DNA from: Gongronella butleri
Taxonomy: Eukaryota; Mucoromycota; Mucoromycetes; Mucorales; Cunninghamellaceae
DNA length: 64,000 nucleotides
NCBI GenBank assembly: GCA_025201375.1
Contig: JAIWZP010000006.1
Location: 682,001 to 746,000 of the forward strand
Reading direction: 5' to 3'
Positions 31,773 through 41,894 of this stretch are shown piece after piece. The position numbers and the translations under genes were made by a program. The notes under the pieces are model-generated. The model saw nothing but the letters and a program-made list of their open reading frames with translations, had not been told where the DNA came from and searched no databases. Numbering within the stretch: the first letter of the stretch is position 1; every line of letters starts with the position of its first letter.

Positions 31773-34700
31773 TCATAGGGAATAAGCGTCTGCGACGAGA
31801 GAAGCTGCACTGGAAAAGTCGCAATGTGGGCGGAGAAAGGCGTCGAAATAATCGTCAAGGCGGTCCATGTCTGCGTCGTGCCTGAGTCGGATGCGAGCGG
31901 CAATGTAGCCGTCGGGGCGTAAGACAATGAGTGTTGGTGCGTGCGGATGCGACTTTGAGGGCAAGGCATTGAAGGCCGTGTGGCATTGCTTGTCGTGATC
32001 GACATAGGCCCTGTCGAGGCCAAAGGGGAATGCGGCCTGGATCAGCGTGGGCGGCGTCGTTTCGAGGCATCGCGCGATTTCCGGCTTGCTGGACGTCGTG
32101 ATATAAGCAAATGTGAACAATGGGTGTTCTGGGCGAGCGATTGTGGCATCGGGCATGTAGGTCGTCTCGTCGAGGCTCGCGCGACGCCATGATGGGCTTG
32201 TGGGCGACGTTGGTGGCGAACTAGGCGTCGATGACACGGATGTACGCGGAATGGAGAAGGACGATGACCGGAACGACAGTACCGAATATGATGAAAAGGA
32301 CGTGCGCGGGTTATTTCCATTGGCATTGGGATTGCCATTGGCCGCATTGGTGCCATTGCCATTGATGGTTTGTTGTGTGGAAACTGACAATGATGTGGAT
32401 GATGCGCCCAGATTGTCGGACGACGTGGACGACACGGGCAACGTGTAAAACGGCAAGGCCGTTGGCTGGTGCTGCTGCTGATGATTGGTTTCGTACCTGT
32501 GGATAAATGAATTGCTGCTATCCAGGTACCGCCTGATCTTGGCAAGCATGGCAAGCGACTTTGCAGGATTTTCGTGGATGTCACCGCAAAACACAAGCAC
32601 CGTAAAGGTGACGGCGACCTGGCGCGTCGTTGCGGTCGCCATTGGCGTCGCGGCATCGTTGTCACTTTTGATCTTGTCGAGCAAATAAAAGTAATTTTGG
32701 CGAATGACGCGCCATCGGTCATTTGGCGACACCGGGCGGTCATTGGACGCGGACGATGCGTGCGTTGCCGCGCCGCCTGACGATGGCATGTACAAATGGC
32801 TGAGCAGAGGCGGCGGCGAAGACGCTGCGTCCTTCTTTTTGGCGAATTTCGTCAACGAAAAGAGCGGCTTTGAAAAGGCCGACGTGTACCTGCGCGCAGC
32901 GCCACCCAATTGATTGGTTTGCGTGGGTCGCGGCGCGTGTTGTTGTTGTTGTTGAGCCGCGTCTGCGGAGCCATTGGAGCCATTGGCGACATGCGATGAC
33001 GCATTGGTGTGCAAATTTTGCTTTTTTGGAAAAAGCGTGGGATGAGCCAAGAGGATTTGAATCATGGTATAGGGTTTAAGTTTGGGATTGGGTGCGAGGG
33101 AGCCAACCGAGCCTGGTTCGTGCGCCACGGCATGCGGGATGGCGGAGGGTGGCAGCAGCATTTGCGATGCGGTGGTGACGGTGTGTGATGAGGTTGTGGT
33201 GGCCACTGAAAAGTTGCTTGGATTGTCCAGGTTGATGATATTGGCCTGGTAAGGTGTGTCCGGCATCAATGTCCTGCGTCCATCGCCCGTACTAGGCGTC
33301 GTGGCAATCAGCTTCATAAATGCCTTGCTTGCCGTCGACGCATCGATCCACTTGGACGCCGACTCGTCCGTGTACGTGTCCAACAGCAGTGGCGATGCGC
33401 GCTGGTGCAAGTGAAGATAGATCTTCCAACACAAATTGTGCGCTTGCTCCATGCCCACATTGGTCGAAAGGATCCCTGGAGGCACAAGACTTTGTGCGGC
33501 ATCCCCCACAAGGAAATACCGCCGGTCATGGCTATAAGCAGAAGCATTGGCATTCTCGGCTTTTTCCCAGGATGGCCAAGAACAAAAAAAAAAAAAAGAG
33601 TTAGAAAAAAGTGGATCACCTTTCTTTTTTTTTTTCTTTTCTTACCTTTCCAGCCATAGTACGCGTGTGTGGTGACGAATTCAATGTGATAGGGCTCGAG
33701 AATGGCCTTGATGTGGCGCTGGGCCTTGGCAATGGGGACGGGGTCCTGGATGGACAGGCCACTCCAACGTGGTTGATGTTCAAACACAAAATAGCGGCGC
33801 TTGCCATGTCCTAAAAAGCGAAATTGGGGGGGAGGTGGTTAAAAAAGGCTGACCGGTGGTACGACGCGACAAAGGGACACAAAAAAAAAACCTCATGATT
33901 TTCCCCAGAATGCGGAGGTCCAAATATGGGCATTTCTTACCGACGGTGAACAGCGCATGTGGCCCTTTGCGCACAACAGACATTTTGCCACTCGGAAAGG
34001 TGCAATTGGCCACGGTGGCCTCCATCGAATAAAAGGTGCCTGGCACCACTGGGTCCAATGTTTGGCGGATGTCTTGAAGTGGCGGAGAAAAAAACGAAGA
34101 TGAGAAACCAAAAAAAAAAAGGGGAATAAAAAGGGCGGGGCGCGCAGCATCCAGAACCAAAAAATGGCGGGCATCCTGTGTCCCCCCGCCCCCAATGGCC
34201 GACCGGAAAAGGCAATGTCCTCAGGGGCGGAGAGGGGCGCGCGCCGCGCATTCGTTTTTCTTTTGTTTTGCCTATTTTTTTTTTTTTTTTTTTTTACCAA
34301 GTTTTTGTCGAATGAAGCTTTGGCGGCCGTCGGCAGCAATGAGCATTCGGCACGTCCATTTTTCTTTTTTGCCTTTTGATTCAATGACGGTGGTGATGAT
34401 CTTTTGTGTGTGGTCTTCGGCGGTGGGCATGTCAATGTCGTCCAAGTGCGTCAATTCATGTTGGTAATCGACGTCGACGTTGGCTTGGCGCAGCGCCTTG
34501 ATGAGAGCATCACACAGCGAGTGACAGTCGTACAAGAGGGACCAATTGGCATCTGCGCCTTCGGATTCCCATACGTGGTGATGATCATGCGGCGAAAAAT
34601 GCTGCTGCTGGTGCTGCTGCTGCTGATTTTGCTGGTGTTGAGGGCTCGTGGTGGCCATGCCACCACCACTAACACCACCCAATTCGAAGCGCCACAGACG

Positions 34701-35222
34701 ATGTCCATCTTTGAGCATTGCCTCGGACACGCCCACCGACGACAGCAATTGAAGCGTGCGTGGTGACCAAAGAAACGATCGGTTCTTGGCCTTGCGGAAA
34801 TGGGTCAATTTGTCTTTTGCATGAAATAAGAGAGAGGGATCAATTTCGCATTGCATAATTGCCTGCACTGCTTTTGGATGCTCCTTCCGATCCGAAACAA
34901 GCAAATGGCTCCACAAAAAAAAAAAAAAAAAATAACAGCCAACCTTGGGCATTGGGCCAGACCACTTTTCTTATTTTTTACATAATCCCACTTTTTCTTC
35001 ATTCTTTACCAATCACACGAACGCGGATGCCCATCTTGGTCATTGTCAGCGCCGTGTATAAGCCCACGGGGCCTAGTCAGTTAAAAAAAAATAGACGACA
35101 TTACCCACTTGTGTCCTTCACATGCGTCAACAGGGCGATTGTTGGGTCAGCCGCCTTTTTTTTTTTTTTTTTTTACCTGCACCCACAATGAGGACATCGG
35201 AATCACACGAGATTGAATTCAT
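31773..35222 (-). CDS. PHOX-family FAD-dependent monooxygenase (phenol 2-monooxygenase-like) with thioredoxin-like C-terminus
   Basis: Exons 35222-35177, 35072-35010, 34813-34298, 34072-33941, 33810-33646 and 33559-31773 join in phase to 902 residues (typical PHOX about 650). The N-terminus has the Rossmann loop VLIVGAGPVGLY, then SPRTLQLLSSVGVSEAM, AADGRQSFIRQKLG (second FAD contact), and YFLVGDAAQSLVPPG at about 322-336. The C-terminal thioredoxin-like domain, without a CxxC pair, ends the protein (TLIVLRPDGYIAARIRL). Family members hydroxylate phenolic substrates using NADPH and O2. Oddities: low-complexity Gln/His and Ser/Asn inserts account for the extra length, and the usual H of GDAAH and the GGxGMN run are altered. 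The acceptor before AENANA is AAAAAG, fixed by phase. Confidence 0.85.
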
Positions 35223-35595
35223 GACGTCAAAAATGGGGAAAAAAGGGGCGGGGGGAATTGAGGGGGGGGGAGAATTGGGAGATCAAGAACAAGCCGCGAC
35301 TGCTTTTATTTTACAGTGGGAGGCAAAAAAAAAAGAAGCAAGAAGAAAAGAAAGGGACAGTGAGAACAAGAAGAAAAAAGGTGGGGGAATAATAAACAAA
35401 AAAAAAGAAAAAAAAAAGATGGAAATTACAAAAAAAAAAAAGGGGCAAACAACCACCTTTTAAAAGAAGACAAACGTTTTGTGCGACGCGGTGTCCATGG
35501 CGAGTGATACAAAAATAACAGTTGTAACCAAACGGGACGCGCCTGCTGTTTTCCGCCCCCATCCGTGCACGCTCACAAACAAAAGAAAAGCGGGG
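35223..35595. other. Intergenic region (ELO 3' end / PHOX start)
   Basis: About 370 nt, mostly purine runs upstream of the PHOX start (35223-35450). No gene seen. Confidence 0.55.
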
Positions 35596-36623
35596 TCAGA
35601 CCATGATGACCTTGCGCTGCTGGCGCGTCACGGGTGGGGAAGGGCCCTTTTGGTCGTACGTAACGGCAATGGAGGCCATGCTAATGTTGATGCACGCCGA
35701 CAAGAGTACACCATTGGATTGCGGGCAGTATACGCGCTGGTACACCGTCAACAGCAGGCCCGCAATCATCTGCACGGTCTCCAGCATCGTCACGGTCGTC
35801 ATCAATGCCTCCTAAAACAACCCATTGGTCCCATTTTTCTGCTTTTTTTTCTCAATCAATTGCACGTTTTTTTTTTTACCTTGGCAAAGCCATTGGATGA
35901 AAGTGACGTGACAAAGTAATAGCTGTAGCGCGACACTTGCACAAGGCTCATGATGGAGATGGCCGCCCTAAAAACCATCGTCCAATGAGCACACAGAATC
36001 ATAAAGAACAATGAAAAGCGCGTGATGATCCGGGTTTTCTTACCCGCCAAACACGCTCTGGTCGTCCAACCACGACCAGAGAATCAGCGGCGCAAACATG
36101 TGCTGGTACCAGTGCAAAAAAGGAATGGGTTTCTTTTTTTTTTTTTTTTAAAAAAAAAAAAGCAGGCGGAAATGAGTCACACGTGGCGCGTCGCGTCATG
36201 CAAAAAAAAAAAAAATGAATTTGGTACCTTTCGGAGGACAAGGACCAGCGTGTCGAGAAGGGTGACGTAGCGCAAAAGGTAACAAATGTAGATGCCATAA
36301 AAGAAGCGGCCTTTTAGTTGTAACGGGTGGCATTGCTGATCCCAGAGGGCGAGCTCGTAACGGTGATAGAGTGTCCATGCGCCGGTGCAGCACACAATCA
36401 TTTGCAACATGAGCATGCACCCATTGTACACCAAAATAAAGGCGTGGCCGCGGCCTACGCGATGGCGCTCGGCCATCATCCATCGCACGTAAATCATGCC
36501 GCCAAAATACAGCGACCACGCAATGTACAGCACACATACGTTGGACAGCGGCGTGCGTCCATATTGCCACTCGAATTCGTCCGCGCGAGACGGCAAGAGC
36601 TGTTCCCAAGCCCACTCAATCAT
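35596..36623 (-). CDS. ELO-family fatty-acid elongase-like protein with altered histidine box
   Basis: Exons 36623-36228, 36132-36044, 35967-35880 and 35811-35596 give 262 residues, near the usual 270-300. Family marks: FEWQYGRTPLSN, HNG-like YNGCMLMLQM, YLLRYVTLLDTLVLVLRKK followed by PIPFLHWYQHMFAPLILWSW, and five to seven hydrophobic segments. ELO proteins are ER membrane condensing enzymes (3-ketoacyl-CoA synthases). The catalytic HxxHH box here reads HWYQH, with Gln in place of the fourth-position His. The ATG at 36623 was chosen because a (AAGAAA)n tract lies just upstream; a hydrophobic frame at about 36740-36860 might be an extra first exon but no good acceptor was found. Confidence 0.82.
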
Positions 36624-36630
36624 TTCCCAC

Positions 36631-36679
36631 AAGAAAAAGAAAAAGAAAAAGAAAAAGAAAAAGAAAAAGAAAAAGAAAA
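36631..36679. repeat. Hexanucleotide microsatellite (AAGAAA)n, about 8 copies
   Basis: A perfect AAGAAA repeat directly upstream of the ELO start codon, reading TTTCTT on the coding strand, so it lies in the 5' leader or an intron. Confidence 0.9.
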
Positions 36680-37221
36680 CCGAAAATACAGATAAAGAAG
36701 AACAAGAAGGAATGAAAAGAATCAATAAACGGCAAGAGATCAACATCTTACGTAACGTCATTGTCGGCTTGGATTTCGGGTGAGCAAAGAGGGCAATGAT
36801 GATGACAGATCGCGATCCAGGCAGAAATACGACACTTTGGCCACCCAATGGCAAGTTCAAACATCCCCCCTTTATTTTATTTCTTTTGTTTTAGAAAATA
36901 AAAGAAAGAGACGCAAGAACAAGTGAAAATAGGGGGTGGGGGGAAGGGAAAATGGCCGGGCAGCGCCCTTTTTGGTCAGCAAAGGATGGCCGAAATAAAG
37001 AGGATGACCGATCAAGGGTGCCTGGCATTGAAGGAAGATTGATGTATCAAGAAAGAAATAATAATAATAGACATGGAAGGGGGAAAAAAGGGACGAGGCA
37101 AGATTTATCAAGGTACGGCATGAAAAAGAAAAGAAAAAAAGAGCGAGGGGTGGCGATAAAACGAGGGGGCTACAAAGGAGGAGGAGCGCAAAAATGGGGA
37201 GAGAAAGAGGGGAGGGGGAAT
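36680..37221. other. Intergenic region (YPT1 3' end / ELO 5' flank)
   Basis: A/G-rich 3' flank of YPT1 (36890-37220) and ELO upstream sequence. No gene supported; see the ELO entry for a possible extra exon. Confidence 0.5.
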
Positions 37222-38341
37222 TTAGCAGCATCCGCCGGCTTGCTTGGGCTGGACAGACGCGCCTTGGCCAACCTTGACGGTGCTCTTTGGCTGCTGCTGC
37301 TGCATGGTGGAGCCCATTCTATCCTTGATTTGCTTGGCCATGGTCAAGAACGCCTGCTCCACATTGGTCGCGTCCTTGGCGGACGTCTCGAGCAGGGGGA
37401 TGGACAGCGAGTCGGCCAATTCCTGGAAAAAAAAGGGCACAATTGAGCAAAACGAACGCGTTTGATAGATTTTTCTCATTTTTTTTTCTTTTTTTTTTTT
37501 TTTCTCTCTTCTTTTTTACCTGAGCCTGCTCGGTGTCGACGACCTTTTTGTCGGTCAGATCGCTCTTGTTGCCGACCAACAGCTTGTTGACGCCCTCGGC
37601 AGCGTAGCGCTCAATTTCGCTGAGCCATTGCTTGACATTGTTGAACGAGTCTTGGTCCGTGACGTCGTAGACGACAATGATGCCGTGCGCGCCGCGGTAG
37701 TACGACGACGTGATTGTGCGGAATCGCTCTTGACCGGCCGTGTCCCACTAATTCGATAAAAATTGAAATAAAATTAAAAAAAGCGAAAATTGGATGAGCA
37801 CCCCTGTCGCGCGCGCTTTGCATTGCATTGCCTTGCTCTTGCCCTCTCTCCCCATGATCATGCCCACACTCTCGCAGCCGCACCACCTACAATTTGCAGC
37901 TTGACAGTCTTGCCTTCCAGCTCAATGGTGCGAATTTTCTACAAAAAAGAAAAGAAAAGAAAAAAAAAAAACAAGCGAAATTGTTGGTCAACGTGGTCCA
38001 AGGGTTGTTGGCGACGTGTTTCTCATCATCTTTTGCATACAAAGTCGACACCAATAGTGGAGATATAGCTTTCAGTGTAAGTGTCGTCGGCAAAACGAAG
38101 CAGCAAGCAGGACTTGCCCACGCCAGAGTCGCCAATAAGCAAAAGCTTGAAGAGATAGTCGCTATCAAAAAGGACAATTGAGATGAGAATGGCGTCATTC
38201 TTTTTCATCTTGGCACCTGTCCACTCCTATTTATCTTTTTCAAACTCTTGTCGTCTTGGCCGTCCAGACAAAACCCGCTCTTTCGCCCTTTTCCCCCCGC
38301 TAATAGTCGCTTCGTGTCGTCACTTACTATTCGGGATTCAT
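37222..38341 (-). CDS. YPT1: Rab1-type GTPase Ypt1
   Basis: Exons 38341-38328 (14 nt), 38161-38041, 37938-37891, 37747-37520 and 37422-37222 give 203 residues (yeast Ypt1 206). All G motifs are intact: GDSGVGKS (P loop), effector [28 protein letters not shown] and ETSAK. The C-terminal GGCC is the double-geranylgeranylation signal. Ypt1/Rab1 drives ER-to-Golgi transport and autophagosome formation. The first exon encodes only MNPE and part of Y; the phase and the conserved [18 protein letters not shown] fix it. Fungal Ypt1 genes often have such a tiny first exon. Confidence 0.97.
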
Positions 38342-38997
38342 AGTGTAAAGCAAAAAAAAGGAGAAAAGAGAGACAAAGAAACAAAGGAAAGGAAAAAAAC
38401 ACACAAAAAGCAAGAAAAATCCGCCATGTGATCCCCTTTTTGGCCCAGCATTTTTTTTTTTTTTTCCCTGAGTCGTTCCCCCTGCCCGCTCCCCCATCCC
38501 AACGCCCTTTTGCCCTTGTGTTGCTTTGCGATGAACAATGGATTCCACGTGAGCTTGCGCTTGCTTGACTTTTTTTTCTCTTTTTTGCCTATCGTGCGTC
38601 ATCCATGTGCTGTCCTTTTTTTTTTTTTTTTTTTTTTCTGGCGCTGGAAATGCATGTCAATAAAGTTCTCTCCCCCTCTCCTTGCCTTTATTCGCTCACG
38701 CTTGTTGGTCAACTCAGATTTTACCCTTTTTCGAAGCCAAAATCGAGATGCCATCGTCCCACACTTTGGCTCCCTCTTCTTTTTCCTCTTCTTCTCTTTT
38801 TTTCTCCCGTCGTTTGCTCTTTTATTTCGCTTCCTTTTGCACTCTAATTTTTTTGCTCATAGACTCGGCTCTCATTTTTCTTTCTTTATTCGCTCTTTCT
38901 TTCATTTTTATTATTATTAATTGGCCCTTGTCGCTCCATACGCGGCTCCACTCCCCCCTTTTTTTCGTTCGAGTCGCACAGCGTTCTGTCTCTCGTT
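38342..38997. other. Divergent intergenic region (YPT1 / globin), no gene seen
   Basis: About 650 nt of pyrimidine-rich DNA on the plus strand with T runs at 38452-38466 and 38618-38638. It should contain both promoters. A long CT-rich stretch precedes the globin start, as is common in fungal promoters. No TATA box stands out. Confidence 0.55.
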
Positions 38998-39729
38998 ATG
39001 AACAAGCCTGTCTCTGGCGAGCCGAGTGTGCCTGCGGTGCCCGACCAGGGCGATATTGACCTTATTAGAAGTAGTTGGCAACGCGTTTTGGACAAGCCTG
39101 TTTCCCCCAGCGGCCAAAATCATGCGGCTCCCAATGGCCATGGTGGTGGTGCCACGTCGGCGGCGCAGGCGTTTGGTCTCGCCTTTTATGGCGCCTTGTT
39201 CGACCTGAATCCCTCGGCGCGTGCACTCTTTGGCGCCAATGTGATAAAGCAGGCCAAGATGCTGACGGCTGTCATTGCGTATATAGCGCGTGCCCCGATG
39301 CTCGCGCCGCCCGATTCCTTGCGCACACGCAGCATGTCCATCCGCGAGATCAATGCATTGCGCGAGCTGCAGAAGCAGCAATTGCAGCAAAACGAGCAAA
39401 ACGAGCAAAAAAGCGGTGAAAACAACGAAACAACAGAAATGGACGTTGGCGACGCGACACCCGAGCTGGATTCATCATGGCTCATTGCATCGCTGCACGA
39501 ACTTGGCGCGAGGCATGCTTTATATCGTGTCAAGCCAACCGATTTCAAGGATGTATGGCCGGCCATTGATGTTGCACTAAAGACGCAATTAAAGCAAGAT
39601 TATACCCAAGACGTCGCTGACGCATGGCGCAAGACCGTTGTGCACGTGACCTACTACATGGCTGAGGGTTTGCGCGACGAACAACGCGCTGCAAAAAAGA
39701 AAACAGGCGGCACATGCCGGATGCAATAA
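38998..39729 (+). CDS. Single-domain globin with a loop insertion and C-terminal CaaX motif
   Basis: Single exon, 243 residues. Helix A IRSSWQRV, helix B FGLAFYGALFDLNPSARALFG (Tyr64 at the B10 place), helix E NVIKQAKML (Gln85), and F helix ELGARHALYRVKP with proximal His173, then DFKDVW and DVADAWRKTVVHVTYY for G and H. The match is to single-domain and flavohaemoglobin-type globins, without a reductase domain. A Gln/Asn/Glu-rich insert (about 108-158) lies between the E and F helices. The last residues are a basic KKKTGG followed by CRMQ, a CaaX box, so the protein may be prenylated and membrane bound. Function could be O2 or NO chemistry; this is an inference. Confidence 0.82.
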   Translation: MNKPVSGEPSVPAVPDQGDIDLIRSSWQRVLDKPVSPSGQNHAAPNGHGGGATSAAQAFGLAFYGALFDLNPSARALFGANVIKQAKMLTAVIAYIARAPMLAPPDSLRTRSMSIREINALRELQKQQLQQNEQNEQKSGENNETTEMDVGDATPELDSSWLIASLHELGARHALYRVKPTDFKDVWPAIDVALKTQLKQDYTQDVADAWRKTVVHVTYYMAEGLRDEQRAAKKKTGGTCRMQ

Positions 39730-39943
39730 CAAAAAAAAAAAAAAAACAAGAAAAATCCAATAAATCTCGCTTAGAGACGTTTTTCTTTCGATCCCGTTCG
39801 TCGTGGTGCATGGCTGTGTGCCATTGGCTGACGTTGCACAGGAATCTTTGGCTCAAACAACCTGCGTAGTGGATTTTTTTTTTGTTTGCGGGGCCCAGAC
39901 GTCAAATCGGGTTTTGTTCTCCTTCCCTGATTCTTGTCATTCC

Positions 39944-40942
39944 ATGCCTTCCCGCTTGTTCACGCCCACCAAGATCCCCTTTTCACCGGCGAATGCCTAT
40001 TTTAAGGAAGGCACCGTGGCCCTGCGCGCCTATTGGCTGCAGCGCGACCATCAAGGCGATTCACTCGTCATTCAGCAAGAAGCCGCCGCCCTGGCAGAGT
40101 AAAAACACCCCTCATGGCCTTCTTGGTTCGTTTTGCTCACCCTAGTCGCTTAGATCATATACACCAGAGCCAATTTATTGCCAACTTGCAACCTGTGTTC
40201 AGAAAAACAGGCACCAGCCCGTTTCGTTCCCGTCCGTCACCGCATACGAGCTGCACTACGAGACACACCACCGCCACACTTGCTCAGCATGCAATCGCAC
40301 CTTTCCCAATCAGCGATGGCTTCAATTGCACTGTGACGAGCTACACAACACGCTCAACAAGATTAAAAAAGATCGTGGCGACAAAATTGTAAGCGAAAAA
40401 CCTCAATTAAAAATGCTGTGCTCAATTTCCCCCCCTTCATCCAGTATGCCTGTTTTGTCGAAGACTGCGGCAAATACTTCAAGGAGCCACGGACGCGCCG
40501 GTTGCATCTGATTGACAAGCACAAATACCCGTCTTTTTTCCCATTTCGCATTGTTGTCACGGGCACCATCGCGTACGAGGAGCAGCGACAATACTATACG
40601 CGCCAGCGCCACCGGCGGCACCAAAACCAACTTGACACAAAGACCATGGACCTCGATCCGCCTCGCAGTGCTTCGCATGACGCGTCAGATGACGAAAATC
40701 GCGATCACGACGGCGCGACAGACGGCATTGAACGCGGCAATGATCCATCGCACACAACCACGAGCAAGAATGACGCGTCGTCGTCGTTGGGCCACGCGGA
40801 CAACGACATGGAAATAGATGCACTCGCGTCACAACTGTCGCGCGTGCGCCTGCCACCATCCATCTCCTTTGGCCGACGTAAAAAAGCCATGTGGCACGCT
40901 CCTCACGCCCCGTCGCGCCCGAAAATGGACACCGACCCATGA
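39944..40942 (+). CDS. ZNF511-like C2H2 zinc-finger protein
   Basis: Exons 39944-40098, 40154-40388 and 40445-40942 give 295 residues. Order of elements as in ZNF511: FKEGTVALRAYWLQRD start, a first finger-like block with CQLATC and YELHYETHH, a second finger (HTCSACNRTFPNQRWLQLHC, ELH), and after the last intron a third (YACFVEDCGKYFKEP, RRLHLIDKHKYP) ending in the KYPSFFPF box. The acceptor at 40153 was preferred over the TAG at 40145 because only it opens the zinc-finger frame. The tail is acidic and unstructured. The function of this conserved eukaryotic family is little known; a nuclear role is likely. Confidence 0.85.
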
Positions 40943-41035
40943 CGTGACGAAAAAAAAGGAAAAAAAATCCCACGAAAAACAATAAAAATCGTACGATACC
41001 CTCTTTTTTCCTATTTAATCATTCATTGATGCGTG

Positions 41036-41894
41036 TCAGAGTCGTTGGTGCTGGTCCTGTACAACGCGCATGAGCTGCCTCATGGCGGTCTGATCGCCGT
41101 AGCCGGCACGTCGATCGAGCCAAAAGCGGCCGGGCTTGGAATGTGGATGTTTCGCCATGTATTGCGGCGAGCATGTCCACGTGAGCAGCGACCGTGTCGA
41201 TGGCCGCAAATCGCGCAATTGCAGCGTGGTCGTGCGCGTGCGCGCCAAAATGTCCGTGGTGTCGATGCTGATTGTTGTGTTTGGCGTGATGGGCGCCAAC
41301 ACCGACGCGTCTGCCGCGTCACGCGTGCTATTGGTGGTATCGAGGATGCTCTGCTTGGGCGTGTGGAGATGGATGCGGCTAATGAACGGCGACAACAGGT
41401 AGTGGAGCGACCCTGTTGACACGGCACTGCATGCCAATGCTGAATAAAGCAATTGCAGCACAACGAACCGCGTCGTCGATTCTGAACACGTTAATTGCCA
41501 TCATTAAAAAAAAAGAAGAAAGCGACGCGCGCATGCAGTTCTTCTTACCTGCCAAAAACATCGATTCCTGCACACCGGCTGCTTGCACTATTTTTTTTAA
41601 AAAAGAAAAATCAGCTTTTGAACCCTTTTTGCCGCATTTCGTGCCCCTCTCATGCGCTGCCCCGAGAACCAACCTGCGGGCGAGTCCCAAAAGTACATGA
41701 GTGCCGGTGTCGACACGGACGAGATCTACACGAGAAATTAACAAAAGCAACTTTTTAACTAAAACTTGGTGAATTGGCGGCCTTGGCAAGCTTACGCCCA
41801 AGGTGGACACCGAAAATAGCTTGGCGAGCTTGACGAGCAAGGCGTTTGGCGTCGTGTATATGAGCTTCAAGGGAGCCGCTGCTGGTGGAACCAT
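41036..41894 (-). CDS. TMEM70/TMEM186-like mitochondrial inner-membrane protein
   Basis: Exons 41894-41796, 41725-41674, 41587-41549 and 41481-41036 join in phase to 211 residues. The start of the fold LIYTTPNALLVKLAKLFSVSTLG and two hydrophobic hairpin segments (ISSVSTPALMYFW and FVVLQLLYSALACSAV) resemble the TMEM70 family pattern: IYxxPLxxxVKxxKxFSLxT, two transmembrane helices, then a matrix tail. TMEM70 helps assemble the ATP synthase c-ring and complex I. Upstream in other frames lies MRTLSSRIKGFGAPRG, which looks like a mitochondrial presequence, but I could not splice it in frame, so the true start may lie upstream. Assignment is by pattern only. Confidence 0.6.

Noticed and set aside
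36680..36860. Extra hydrophobic first exon of the ELO gene
   Set aside because: No acceptor AG lies between the microsatellite and the ELO ATG, so it could not be joined; left as a possibility in the ELO entry.
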